Positions 50,761-59,428 of a stretch of 64,000 bases of DNA are shown piece after piece (positions within the stretch are counted from its first letter, which is position 1; each line of letters starts with the position of its first letter). The position numbers and the translations under genes were made by a program. A model generated the notes under the pieces. The model was not told the origin of the DNA. It saw only the letters and a program-made list of their open reading frames with translations, and searched no databases. The DNA lies in contig NZ_JAAOYO010000003.1 in the NCBI RefSeq assembly GCF_011759505.1, forward strand, positions 310,001 through 374,000, in the 5' to 3' direction. This DNA comes from Curtobacterium salicis. GTDB lineage: Bacteria; Actinomycetota; Actinomycetes; Actinomycetales; Microbacteriaceae.

Positions 50761-52442
50761 CAGGACAGTCCTTCTGCGAGCGGGCCCAGTGCGAGCACCG
50801 GGAAGTACGTGAGTGCGGTGACGATGACGGCGACGCCGCCCAGGAGCACGATGAACAGCGGCCGGTGCGTGGGCAGCGTGCCGACGGTCGCCGGCACCTT
50901 GTCCTGCGACGCGAGCGACCCGGCGAGCGCCAGGACGAACACCATCGGCACGAAGCGACCGAGCAGCATCGCGACGCCGAGCGCGGAGTTCATCCACGTC
51001 GTGTTCGCGGTGAGGCCACCGAACGCCGAGCCGTTGTTGTTGCCGGCGCTGGTGAAGGCGTAGAGCAGTTCGGACAGGCCGTGGTTGCCCGGGTTGAAGA
51101 GCGACGTGCCGAGCACCTGCTCGCGGACGCCGGGGATCAGGAGCGACAGCGCCGTGCCGGTGAGCACCACGGTCGGGGTGACCAGGATGTACAGCGCGGC
51201 GTAGGTCATCTCCTTGGCGCGGATCTTCTTGCCGAGGTACTCCGGCGTGCGGCCGACGAGCAGACCACCGATGAAGACCGTGATGACGGCGAGCACGAGC
51301 ATGCCGTACAGGCCGGAGCCGACACCGCCCGGGGTGACCTCGCCGAGCATCATGTTGATCAGCGCCATCATCCCGCCGAGCGGGGTGAAGCTGTCGTGCA
51401 TGGCGTTCACGGCGCCGGTGGACGTCGAGGTCGTGGCGGTGGCGAACAGGGTCGAGCCGAGGATGCCGAAGCGGACCTCCTTGCCCTCCATCGCGGCTCC
51501 GGCGGCGTGCGTCGCGGACCCGCCACCGGCGAGTTCGGCGATCGACATCGCGGCGAGGGACACCAGGAAGACACCGCTCATCACGGAGACGATCGCGGTG
51601 CCCTGGCGGGTGTCGCCCACCATCTTGCCGAAGGTGCGGGGCAGCGAGAACGGGATGACGAGCATGAGGAAGACCTCGAAGAGGCTCGTCCACGCCTGCG
51701 GGTTCTCGAACGGGTGGGCGGAGTTGACGTTGAAGTACCCGCCGCCGTTCGTGCCGAGCTCCTTGATGGCCTCCTGCGAGGCGACGAACCCGTGCGGGAG
51801 GTGCTGCGTGCCACCGGCGAGGGTGCTGACGTCGGTGCCGACGCCCCACGACTGGATGACGCCGCCCGCGACGAGCACGAGTGCGGAGACGAACGCCAGC
51901 GGCAGGAGCAGGCGGCCGGTGCCACGGACCACGTCGACCCAGACGTTGCCGAGCGTGCCGGACTTCCGACGGGCGAACCCGCGGACCAGGGCGACGGCGA
52001 CGGCGAGACCGACGGCGGCGGACAGGAAGTTCTGCACCGCCAGGCCGGCCATCTGCACGGTGTACCCGACGGTGGCCTCGGGCGAGTAGGACTGCCAGTT
52101 CGTGTTCGCCACGAACGACGCCGCGGTGTTGAACGCGAGCGCGGGGCCGACGGCGGGCAGGCCGAGGTCACCCGGCAGCACCACCTGGATGCGCTGGAGC
52201 AGGTAGACGAGCAGCAGTCCGGCGACGCTGAACAGCAACACGCCACGGAGGTACGCGGCCCACGACTGCTCGGCGTCGGGGTCGACGCCGATCAACCGGT
52301 AGACGCCACGCTCGATCCGACCGTGGCGGGTGCTCGTGAAGACACGGGCCATCCAGTCACCGAGCGGCCGGTGGGCCACGACGAGGAGCAGCACGAGGAG
52401 GGCGACCTGGGCGATTCCGGCCCAGGTCTGCGCGGCGCCCAT
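50760..52442 (-). CDS. kdpA: KdpA potassium-binding subunit
   Basis: A 560-residue channel-like subunit with about ten membrane segments. Selectivity-loop motifs include [35 protein letters not shown] and [19 protein letters not shown], all classic KdpA sequences. It binds and passes potassium to KdpB. The ATG overlaps the kdpF stop by one base. Confidence 0.96.
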   Translation of the reverse strand: MGAAQTWAGIAQVALLVLLLVVAHRPLGDWMARVFTSTRHGRIERGVYRLIGVDPDAEQSWAAYLRGVLLFSVAGLLLVYLLQRIQVVLPGDLGLPAVGPALAFNTAASFVANTNWQSYSPEATVGYTVQMAGLAVQNFLSAAVGLAVAVALVRGFARRKSGTLGNVWVDVVRGTGRLLLPLAFVSALVLVAGGVIQSWGVGTDVSTLAGGTQHLPHGFVASQEAIKELGTNGGGYFNVNSAHPFENPQAWTSLFEVFLMLVIPFSLPRTFGKMVGDTRQGTAIVSVMSGVFLVSLAAMSIAELAGGGSATHAAGAAMEGKEVRFGILGSTLFATATTSTSTGAVNAMHDSFTPLGGMMALINMMLGEVTPGGVGSGLYGMLVLAVITVFIGGLLVGRTPEYLGKKIRAKEMTYAALYILVTPTVVLTGTALSLLIPGVREQVLGTSLFNPGNHGLSELLYAFTSAGNNNGSAFGGLTANTTWMNSALGVAMLLGRFVPMVFVLALAGSLASQDKVPATVGTLPTHRPLFIVLLGGVAVIVTALTYFPVLALGPLAEGLS

Positions 52443-52531
52443 CAGAACTTCTCGGGGCGGACGAGCGCCCAGACGAGGTACACGACAGCGGCGAGGCCGA
52501 GGACGGCGGCGGCGATGGTGATGGCGATCAC
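52442..52531 (-). CDS. kdpF: KdpF small membrane subunit
   Basis: A 29-residue hydrophobic peptide, starting with GTG, with one membrane helix ([20 protein letters not shown]) and ending VRPEKF, the usual KdpF end. KdpF stabilises the complex. GGAG lies 5 bases before the start. The start overlaps the stop of a smaller upstream ORF and the stop overlaps the kdpA start. Confidence 0.9.
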   Translation of the reverse strand: MIAITIAAAVLGLAAVVYLVWALVRPEKF

Positions 52532-52611
52532 AGTCGCTCCACCCCCTTGGCGATCAGTGCCACCACGCCGAACACGGCGAGGACACCGGCGACGACGAAG
52601 ACGTCGAACAC
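52528..52611 (-). CDS. 27-residue membrane peptide at the head of kdp operon
   Basis: A GTG-initiated frame coding for a very hydrophobic peptide ([20 protein letters not shown], then KGVERL). AGGAG lies 6 bases before the start, and the stop overlaps the kdpF start (GTGA), as in the rest of the operon. Single helix with a positively charged end, similar in size to KdpF but different in sequence. It may be an additional Kdp subunit or a leader peptide. I cannot confirm a family. Confidence 0.7.
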   Translation of the reverse strand: MFDVFVVAGVLAVFGVVALIAKGVERL

Positions 52612-52712
52612 GTGGGACTCCTGGAGATCGAGGTGCCCGCGGCAGCTGCCGTGGACCGCACCGGTTGTGGTGCAGTCCGATGGTGGCTCCGGCCGTGCCC
52701 GTGCCCGTCGGT

Positions 52713-52763
52713 CCTAACGGTTCCCTGACGGCCCCGTGGGTGACACGTGCAGTGCCCTAACGG
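52713..52763. promoter_or_regulatory. Direct-repeat operators upstream of kdp operon
   Basis: CCTAACGG (52713-52720), CCTGACGG (52724-52731) and CCTAACGG (52756-52763) lie on one face of the helix: the first two are 11 bp apart and the third is 32 bp further on. They sit 100-150 bp before the first kdp ORF. The spacing suits an OmpR-type protein, so KdpE is the likely binder. Confidence 0.6.
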
Positions 52764-52764
52764 C

Positions 52765-53742
52765 TCACTCCGTGGCCGCGGAGCGGAGGCGGTCGGCCAC
52801 CTCCTGCGCCGCGTCCCGCAGGGCATCGGGCCCGGTGACGACGAAGTCGGCGTCGAAGCCGGCGAACAGCGCCGCGAGGGCGGGCCACGACCACGAGCCG
52901 GCGGTGAGCCGACAGGTGCCGTCGGGGAGCGCCTCCAGGACGGCGTCCTCGGCGAGGTACGGCGCGATGACATGCGCCGACACCTGCAGCACGGCCGAGC
53001 CGACGCAGGGCCAGACAGGCCCGTCTCCGGCCGGGTCCGCGCCACGGAAGCGAGCCGCGACGAACGCCGCCGGGTCACTGCCCGGGACGTCACGCGGCAC
53101 GAACGGGAGGCCCGTGGGCACCTTCGGCAGGATCCGGTCCACCCGGTAGGTGCGCCAGTCCACCGCGTCGGTGTCCCAGGCGAGCAGGTACCAGCGGCCG
53201 TTCCGTGCGAGGAGCGCGTGGGGTTCGACCCGTCGCGGCGGCCGGTCGTCATCCGCTCCCGGCGGCCACGCGGGGGTGTACCCGAACCGGAGGACCGTGC
53301 GGGTGCGGACGGCTTCGCTCACGGCGACGAGCACGCCCGGGTCGACGACGACCGCGCCGGGCGTGGTGACGACCTGGACGGCGTCGATGCGGTGGCGGAG
53401 CCGGGACGGCATCACCTGCCGGACCGTCGTCAGCGCGCGGGCGGCCGCCTCGGCGATGTCGGCGCCGGATGCCGGTGCGACGGCGAGCGCCAGGGCGATG
53501 GCGACGGCCTGGTCGTCGTCGAACAGCAGCGGCGGCAGGTCCGACCCGGCGGACAACCGGTAGCCCCCGGCCGGTCCGCGGAGCGCCTCGACCCGGTAGC
53601 CGAGTTCGCGGAGTCGGTCGACGTCCCGCCGGACCGTGCGCGGACTGACGTCGAGGCGTCCGGCCAGGTCGGGTCCGGACCACTCGCGGCGCACCTGCAG
53701 CAGGGACAGCAGCGAGAGCAGTCGGGAGGACGGGGCGGGCAT
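52765..53742 (-). CDS. WYL-domain transcriptional regulator
   Basis: A 325-residue regulator. An N-terminal helix-turn-helix (LLSLLQVRREWSGPDLAGRLDVSPRTVRRDVDRLRELGY, about 8-46) is followed by a WYL domain, seen as RVEPHALLARNGRWYLLAWD then WRTYRVDRI. WYL proteins sense small molecules or nucleic acid. CATGCT ends 6 nt before the ATG at 53742. Divergent from a VOC protein gene about 100 bp away, which is its likely target. Confidence 0.88.
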   Translation of the reverse strand: MPAPSSRLLSLLSLLQVRREWSGPDLAGRLDVSPRTVRRDVDRLRELGYRVEALRGPAGGYRLSAGSDLPPLLFDDDQAVAIALALAVAPASGADIAEAAARALTTVRQVMPSRLRHRIDAVQVVTTPGAVVVDPGVLVAVSEAVRTRTVLRFGYTPAWPPGADDDRPPRRVEPHALLARNGRWYLLAWDTDAVDWRTYRVDRILPKVPTGLPFVPRDVPGSDPAAFVAARFRGADPAGDGPVWPCVGSAVLQVSAHVIAPYLAEDAVLEALPDGTCRLTAGSWSWPALAALFAGFDADFVVTGPDALRDAAQEVADRLRSAATE

Positions 53743-53843
53743 CCCCTGAGCATGCCAGCAGGAGCGGACAGGATCTGACCGCATCTGACGGGATGCTCCT
53801 CATGACGAGGACGACCGGTCCTCGCAGACGACGAGGAGTCGAC

Positions 53844-54260
53844 ATGACCATCACCACCATCCCCCACGTGAACTTCGACGGACAGGCCGCCGCGGCGCTG
53901 GCGTTCTGGGGTGCTGCGCTCGGCACGGAGCCGGTCGTCGTGACCTACGGGCAGAGCGGCGCCGTCGCCGACCCGGCCTGGGCGGACCGGGTCGTCTGGG
54001 GTCAGGTCACCTCGGCGAGCGGCGTCCGCGTGATGGCGTTCGACGTGTGGCCCGGACAGCCCTACGACCAGGGCACGAACAGCGCGTACGTCTACCTGGT
54101 CGGCACGGACGAGGACGAGATCCGGTCGGTGTGGGACGGCCTGCAGGAGGGCGCCGAGGTCCGGCAGCCGCTGGGGTCGTCGGCGTGGTCGCCCCTCGCC
54201 GGACAGCTCCGCGACCGGTTCGGTGTCGTCTGGGCGCTGGACGTCCCCGCGCAGTCCTGA
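53844..54260 (+). CDS. VOC-family protein (PhnB/glyoxalase-like)
   Basis: A 138-residue vicinal-oxygen-chelate protein. It begins ITTIPHVNFDGQAAAALAFW, typical of PhnB-type members, and ends with PLAGQLRDRFGVVWALDV. No substrate is known. GAGGAG with 5-6 base spacing fixes the ATG at 53844. The paired WYL regulator gene runs the other way. Confidence 0.85.
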   Translation: MTITTIPHVNFDGQAAAALAFWGAALGTEPVVVTYGQSGAVADPAWADRVVWGQVTSASGVRVMAFDVWPGQPYDQGTNSAYVYLVGTDEDEIRSVWDGLQEGAEVRQPLGSSAWSPLAGQLRDRFGVVWALDVPAQS

Positions 54261-54304
54261 TCCCGCCGGGCCGGGTGGACCTCGCGTGCGCCCGGTCCGG
54301 GTCC

Positions 54305-55147
54305 TCAGCGCACGGGCGTCCAGGTGCTGACGCGCACCGCCGCCGTGACCGTCTCCGGTGCGAACTGCGTGTCCGGTGCCACGTGGTGGTGGCTCGGCCC
54401 CATGTGCACGACGTCGTGGACGTCCTCGGCGGTCAGCGCCATCGTCCACGTCAGGTCCTCGCTGGACCGCGGGGTGAACGCGGGCGTCAGGCTGTCGTGC
54501 AGACGCCGCTCCTTCTCGGGGTCGACGCTGATCGTCGCCGCCGCGAGCTCCGCCAGGTGCCCTGCTCGGGGCGTGACGACGACGAGCACACCGTCCGGGT
54601 GCAGCACCCGGGCGTACTCGTGCTGGTTGCGGGGCGCGAAGACGTCGAGCACGACGGCTGCGGCCTGGTCGACGACCGGGAGGCGCTCGGTCACGTCCCC
54701 GACGACGGCCCCGACGCGCGGGTGGATGCGCGCCGCGCGGCGGACGGCGACGGCCGACAGGTCCAACGCGACCCCGAGCCTCCCGGCCGGACCGCCGTCC
54801 GTGGTGTCGTCCTCGCTCCCGCCGCCGAGGGCGTGGGCGAGGTAGGTGCCGGGTCCGGAGCCGACGTCGAGGACCACGCCCGGCGCGGTCGCCCCCGCGA
54901 CGAAGCGCATGAGTGCCCGCTCGACGGGCGCGTAGTGACCGTGCCCGAGGAAGCGGAGCCGTGCGTCGACCATCGCCGGGGTGTCCGCGGTCAACGCCCG
55001 ACGCTTCGCGGGCAGGAGCGTCAGGTGGCCCTGCTTCGCCTCGTCGTACCGGTGCCCGTTCCCACAGCCCGCCTGACCCGGGGCGGTGCGGGCGAGCGGC
55101 TCGGCGCACACCGGGCACGCGAGCACGGGCAGCAGGTCGTCACGCAC
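54305..55147 (-). CDS. 23S rRNA (guanine-N1) methyltransferase, RlmA family
   Basis: A 280-residue enzyme with an N-terminal zinc finger (CPVCAEPL near residues 10-17, CGNGHRYDEAKQGHLTLL near 28-45). The SAM domain has VVLDVGSGPGTYLAHAL near 92 and later VVLDVFAPRNQHEYARVLHPDGVLVVV. This is the RlmA(I)/RlmA(II)-TlrB architecture that methylates G745 or G748 in 23S rRNA; the latter can give tylosin resistance. TACCCT ends 6 nt before the GTG at 55147. Confidence 0.88.
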   Translation of the reverse strand: MRDDLLPVLACPVCAEPLARTAPGQAGCGNGHRYDEAKQGHLTLLPAKRRALTADTPAMVDARLRFLGHGHYAPVERALMRFVAGATAPGVVLDVGSGPGTYLAHALGGGSEDDTTDGGPAGRLGVALDLSAVAVRRAARIHPRVGAVVGDVTERLPVVDQAAAVVLDVFAPRNQHEYARVLHPDGVLVVVTPRAGHLAELAAATISVDPEKERRLHDSLTPAFTPRSSEDLTWTMALTAEDVHDVVHMGPSHHHVAPDTQFAPETVTAAVRVSTWTPVR

Positions 55148-55183
55148 CGGTCCAGGGTACGGGCGTGCCGGTAGGTTGCCGTC

Positions 55184-55798
55184 ATGGCCGTCATCCACGA
55201 AGCGACCCTCACCCCCGGCAAGATCGACGCGATCAGCGCCTGGTTGCCCCGACAGCCGTGGAGCGGTGTCCCCGCCGGCACCACGGTGGAGCAGGTCGGA
55301 CGCTTCCGGTTCGACGACCCGGACGGCCAGGTCGGCGTGGAGACGTACCTCGTGCGCGCCGGCGACGGTCCCGTCCTGCACGTGCCGTTGACGTACCGCG
55401 GTGCGCCGCTCGCCGGTGCCGAGGCGTTCCTCGTCACCGAGATGGAGCACTCCGTCCTCGGCCACCGCTGGGTGTACGACGCCGTCGGCGACCCGGTGTA
55501 CGCCGACGTCCTGCGGCGGGCGATCGCCACCGGCGGCCACGAGGCGGAACTCGAGCGGGCCTCCGGGCCGGGCACCTACGAGAAGGAGGGTCGAGCCTCC
55601 GGCGACGGCAGCGACCCGACCTCCCCGACCGTCACGTCGATCGACGCCCGTACCGAGGGCACGGTCACCACCGTCGCGACCGGCCACGGGACGCTCGCCG
55701 TCCTGCGGGTGCTCGGGAACGACGTCCCCGCCGGTGCGAGCCTCACGGCCGGCTGGAGCACCGACGGCTCGGCGGTCGTCGCGGTCCTGCTGCCGTAG
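55184..55798 (+). CDS. Maltokinase N-cap-like protein
   Basis: A 204-residue protein resembling the N-terminal cap domain of maltokinases (CG0192-like). Elements are MAVIHEATLTPGKIDAISAWL, RFRFDDPDGQVGVETYLVRAG and VLHVPLTYRGAPLAGAE then MEHSVLGHRWVYDAVGDPVY. The kinase part is absent, as in the stand-alone family. Its role is unknown, perhaps linked to glucan metabolism. TAGGTT ends 6 nt before the ATG. Confidence 0.78.
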   Translation: MAVIHEATLTPGKIDAISAWLPRQPWSGVPAGTTVEQVGRFRFDDPDGQVGVETYLVRAGDGPVLHVPLTYRGAPLAGAEAFLVTEMEHSVLGHRWVYDAVGDPVYADVLRRAIATGGHEAELERASGPGTYEKEGRASGDGSDPTSPTVTSIDARTEGTVTTVATGHGTLAVLRVLGNDVPAGASLTAGWSTDGSAVVAVLLP

Positions 55799-55901
55799 TC
55801 CGGCCGCTCGGCGGTCCGCAGTGCGCCGGACGGTCCGTCGCGCGCTGGCGGGTACGGCCAGTGCCTGGCTCGCACGGGTGCCCACTGGCAGGATCGGTCG
55901 G

Positions 55902-56840
55902 GTGAAGACACTGGAGTTGCCACAGACGGACCTCACCGCATCCGACGTCGTCGTCGGCCTGATGCGGATCAACGACATGAGCGACGAGGACATCCGGTCG
56001 CTGTACGCCGCCTCGCGCGACGCCGGCGTGACGATGTTCGACCACGCGGCCGTCTACGGCGGCTGGCACGGCTGCGAGGAGCGGTTCGGCGCCGCGGTCA
56101 CGCTGTCCCCGGCGGAGCGGGCCGAGATCGTGCTGCAGACCAAGGTCGGCATCCGCCCGACGAGCAACGGCGCGTACTTCGACTTCTCGTACGAGCACAT
56201 CATGTCCTCGGTCGAGGAGTCGCTCACCGCCCTGCGCACCGACTTCATCGACGTCCTGCTGCTGCACCGCCCCGACGCCCTCGTGGAGCCGGAGGAGGTC
56301 GCCAAGGCCTTCGACGAGCTGCATGCGGCCGGCAAGGTCCACCACTTCGGCGTCTCGAACCACACCCCCGGGCAGGTCGAGCTGCTGAAGAAGTCCGTGC
56401 GACAGCCGCTCGCCTTCAACCAGGTGCAGCTGAGCATCACGCACGCGAACGTCATCACGCAGGGCCTCGTCGCCAACATGGGCGGACTCGACCAGGCCAT
56501 CGACCGTGACAACGACATCCTCAACTACTCGCGGCTCAACGACGTGACGCTGCAGGCGTGGTCGCCGTTCCAGAAGGGCTTCTTCGACGGCGTCTTCCTG
56601 GGTGACCGCGAGCAGTACGCGGAGCTGAACGACGTGCTCGAGGAACTGGCCACCGCCCACGGCGCCACCCCGACCGGGATCGCCGTCGCGTGGATCACCC
56701 GCCACCCCGCGCACTTCCAGGTCGTCCTCGGCACGACGAACCCGCAGCGCGTCCGGGACTCGGCCGCCGGGTCGGACATCGAGCTGAGCCGCGAGGAGTG
56801 GTACCGCGTGCTCACCGCCGCGGGGCACACCGTCCCCTGA
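55902..56840 (+). CDS. Aldo/keto reductase
   Basis: A 312-residue NADPH-dependent reductase with a TIM barrel. The catalytic tetrad is visible: Asp and Tyr in MFDHAAVYGGW (about 46-56), Lys in VLQTKVGIRP near 82, and His in LLLHRPD near 124. The sequence is closest to the YdhF group. CAGGAT ends 7-8 nt before the GTG, which is weaker support for a leaderless start. Confidence 0.92.
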   Translation: MKTLELPQTDLTASDVVVGLMRINDMSDEDIRSLYAASRDAGVTMFDHAAVYGGWHGCEERFGAAVTLSPAERAEIVLQTKVGIRPTSNGAYFDFSYEHIMSSVEESLTALRTDFIDVLLLHRPDALVEPEEVAKAFDELHAAGKVHHFGVSNHTPGQVELLKKSVRQPLAFNQVQLSITHANVITQGLVANMGGLDQAIDRDNDILNYSRLNDVTLQAWSPFQKGFFDGVFLGDREQYAELNDVLEELATAHGATPTGIAVAWITRHPAHFQVVLGTTNPQRVRDSAAGSDIELSREEWYRVLTAAGHTVP

Positions 56841-56892
56841 CGGCCGGGCACATCCGGGACACGGGGCACCCGGGGACGACGTGCCGGCGCGG

Positions 56893-57090
56893 CTAGTCCG
56901 TCGGTGCGTCGTCCTCGTCGGGCTCGCGCGGGGGCAGGGCCGCTGCGGGGTCCGCCGTGCCACCGGACACCACGTCGAACCGGATCCCGAGCACCGCCGG
57001 GTCCTCGTCGATCTCGAGTCCGTCGCCGCTGACCTGCTCCTCGGGGATGGCGAGACCCTTCGAGGGGTCGAACGCGCTGCTCATCGACAT
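56893..57090 (-). CDS. Small acidic protein (sister 1)
   Basis: A 65-residue acidic, probably disordered protein beginning MSMSSAFDPSKG and ending in a Pro/Glu/Asp-rich tail. CATGCT ends 6 nt before the ATG at 57090. The N-terminus resembles that of the next gene (MSMSAPFDPQQQG), so the two look like diverged copies. No function known. Confidence 0.65.
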   Translation of the reverse strand: MSMSSAFDPSKGLAIPEEQVSGDGLEIDEDPAVLGIRFDVVSGGTADPAAALPPREPDEDDAPTD

Positions 57091-57138
57091 CCGACGAGCA
57101 TGCACCGGCGACCCGGGAGTCCCCGCAACGTCCCCTGG

Positions 57139-57408
57139 CTAGGCGCCGAGGTCGTCCGCGTGCAGCCGGTCGCCGGCCTGCGGGCGACGGAAGACCGGGC
57201 CACCGCCGGCCTCGTCCTCGTCGTCGTGTCGGACCGGGGAGTCGGCCGGGTCGCCGGTCGCGTCCGCTCCGGTGACGTCGCCGCCGGACGGCTCGGAGCC
57301 CGAGGCCGTCGGACGTGACTCCTCGACCTCGAGTTCGTCCTGGTCGGAGCCGTCCACGGGGACGTCGCTGCCCTGCTGCTGGGGATCGAACGGTGCACTC
57401 ATCGACAT
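57139..57408 (-). CDS. Small acidic protein (sister 2)
   Basis: An 89-residue protein, rich in Asp, Glu, Ser and Gly. Shares the MSMS-x-x-FDP start with the neighbour at 56893. The end (VFRRPQAGDRLHADDLGA) is different. CACACT ends 6 nt before the ATG. It sits between its sister and a Ser/Thr kinase gene. It could be a kinase substrate, but nothing in the sequence proves it. Confidence 0.65.
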   Translation of the reverse strand: MSMSAPFDPQQQGSDVPVDGSDQDELEVEESRPTASGSEPSGGDVTGADATGDPADSPVRHDDEDEAGGGPVFRRPQAGDRLHADDLGA

Positions 57409-57442
57409 GGGTCGAGTGTGCTCCGCCGAGGTGAACAGCAGG

Positions 57443-59104
57443 TCAGCCTCGACCCTTGTTGTGCCCCGGCGCCTCGCCCGACTTCCCGGGGCCGGTCGCG
57501 CCCCCGGCGCCGGTCGCGCCACCGGGGCCGCCCGCGCCGCCGGTGACCGGAGCCTGCTCCGAGGTGGTGTCGACCCCGGTGTCCAGCGGGTCCTGCACGG
57601 GCAGCGTCGTGTCGGTGCCCGGCTCCGGAGCGGTCGTCGGCAGCGGGTCTGTCGGTTCGCTCGACTCGTCCGCCGGCTGCGAGGGCTCGTCGGAGGGCTC
57701 CTCCTGCGCCGGCTCGGAGGGCTGTTCCGACGGTTGCTCGGCCGGCTGGCTCGGCTGCTGCTGCACGGGCTCGCTCGACTCGTCCGACGGCTCGGAGCTC
57801 GGCTGCTCATCGGTCGGCGCGGTCTGCTGCGTCGACTCGGTCGGGGTCGGCGTCGTGCTGTCGTCACGGTTGAAGGCGACGGCTGCGATGACGATGCCCG
57901 CGACCAGCAGCACCGCCAGGATGATCAGCGGCAGCACCCAGCGCTTCCGCCGGGGCTCGTCGGGGTCCGTCCCGATCGGTCGGGCCGGGGCAGCGGTCCC
58001 GCCGCCGCTCGTGCCGCCGGCACCCGGACCCGCAGCCGCGGCCGCCGGCGTGCCGAGGATCGTGGTCGCCACGTCGTCGTCCGCACTCCGCGCCGGCTGG
58101 GCCTGGGTGGGCAGCCGACGGGTGGCGTCGTCCGGACGGGAGGCCCCACTCACCGGCATCTGGCGCGTCGCCTCGTCCGCGGACGCGGCTCCGGCACCTG
58201 CGCCCACCGCGGCAGCGGCAGCACCGGCCACCCCAGCACCGGCCGCGGCGCGCGTGAGTGCCCCCGGGCCTCCCGGCAGGAGCTGCGTGGCGGGGGCGAC
58301 CTCGTCCCGACCGAGTGCACGGAGGCGCGCGGCCGCCTCGGCGGCGGACGGCCGGTCTTCGGGGTGCTGCGCCGTCATGACGTGCAGCAGCGTGCGCCAC
58401 GCCGTGGGCAGGCGCTGGTCGATCTCGGGCGCCCGGGCGAGTCGGGCGGTGGCGGCCTCGACCGCGCTGCCCTCGTACGCCTGCTTGCCGGTCAGGGCCT
58501 CGAGGAGCATCAGGCCGAGCGCGTAGACGTCCGCTTCGCCGGTGACGGGCTGGCCGAGGACCTGCTCCGGAGCGAGGTACGCGGCCGTGCCGATGACGGT
58601 CCCGGTGCCGGTGACACGGGCGGCGTCGCGGAGCAGGGCGATGCCGAAGTCGGCGAGCTTCACGTGCTCGCCGTCCTGCTCCAGGAGGACGTTCGCGGGC
58701 TTCACGTCGCGGTGCACGATGCCCTGCGCGTGCACGGCGGCCAGCCCCTCGGCGACCTGCGCACCCACGCGGGCCGTGGTCGTCGGGTCCAGCGGACCTT
58801 CACGCAGACGGGTGGCGAGGTCGCTGCCGGGGACGAGTTCCATGACGAGGAACGAGTCGCCGTCGGCGTCGTCGAGGGCCGCGTCGAACAGGGTGACGAG
58901 GTTCGGGCTGCGGAGACCGGCGAGCACCTGGATCTCGGCCTCGGCACGTGCCCGCTCGCCGTGGTCGACGGGTCCGATGCGGAAGAGCTTGACCGCGACC
59001 TCTCGTCCGAGCTGCTCGTCGACGGCGCGGTACACCGATGCCATCCCGCCGTGCCCGAGGGTGCCGGTCACCCGGTACCTGCCGCCGATCAGCCGTTCTT
59101 CCAT
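57443..59104 (-). CDS. Ser/Thr protein kinase with extracellular Pro/Ser/Glu-rich tail
   Basis: A 553-residue membrane kinase of the PknB class. The kinase domain (about 8-270) has GHGGMASVY, catalytic Lys39 in VAVKLF, HRDVKPANVLL at 131-141 and ADFG at 151-154. A long Ala/Gly-rich linker follows, then one membrane segment (WVLPLIILAVLLVAGIVIAAVAF). The outer tail is dominated by Pro, Gln, Ser and Glu. No PASTA repeats are seen. TAGGTT ends 6 nt before the ATG. Confidence 0.92.
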   Translation of the reverse strand: MEERLIGGRYRVTGTLGHGGMASVYRAVDEQLGREVAVKLFRIGPVDHGERARAEAEIQVLAGLRSPNLVTLFDAALDDADGDSFLVMELVPGSDLATRLREGPLDPTTTARVGAQVAEGLAAVHAQGIVHRDVKPANVLLEQDGEHVKLADFGIALLRDAARVTGTGTVIGTAAYLAPEQVLGQPVTGEADVYALGLMLLEALTGKQAYEGSAVEAATARLARAPEIDQRLPTAWRTLLHVMTAQHPEDRPSAAEAAARLRALGRDEVAPATQLLPGGPGALTRAAAGAGVAGAAAAAVGAGAGAASADEATRQMPVSGASRPDDATRRLPTQAQPARSADDDVATTILGTPAAAAAGPGAGGTSGGGTAAPARPIGTDPDEPRRKRWVLPLIILAVLLVAGIVIAAVAFNRDDSTTPTPTESTQQTAPTDEQPSSEPSDESSEPVQQQPSQPAEQPSEQPSEPAQEEPSDEPSQPADESSEPTDPLPTTAPEPGTDTTLPVQDPLDTGVDTTSEQAPVTGGAGGPGGATGAGGATGPGKSGEAPGHNKGRG

Positions 59105-59148
59105 GCGGCGAACCTACCGGGCCGATCTGACGAGGGCGCGCAGCCCCG

Positions 59149-59428
59149 TCACGACGGGGTCGGCTCCGCGCCCCGGTGCAGCGCCGTCACCGGGGCGTGC
59201 GACGGACCGGTCGGGTGGTCACACGGACCACGTCGGTGGCGCGGAACATCCGCACACCCTGCCGCTCGACTTCGTCGAGGATGCCGATCTCCACGGTTCA
59301 AGTTCCGAGCGAGTTACTTGAACGAGAGGCACCGCGATTCAAGTCGATCGCTGGGAACTTGAAATCACAGTCATGTGATTCAAGTTCTCACGACGGGGTC
59401 GGCTCCGCGCCCCGGTGCAGCGCCGTCA
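59149..59428. repeat. 41-bp direct repeats around AT-richer insert with TTCAAGT motifs
   Basis: A 41-bp sequence occurs exactly at 59149-59189 and 59388-59428, 239 bp apart. The second copy is the 3' end of the PAP2 gene including its stop. The 198-bp stretch between holds TTCAAGT or ACTTGAA at 59297, 59316, 59338, 59356 and 59379 in alternating orientation. The last two form a hairpin at 59355-59387 (arms of 13-14 nt, loop AGTCAT). It looks like an insertion that duplicated its target, or an att-like remnant. Confidence 0.8.
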
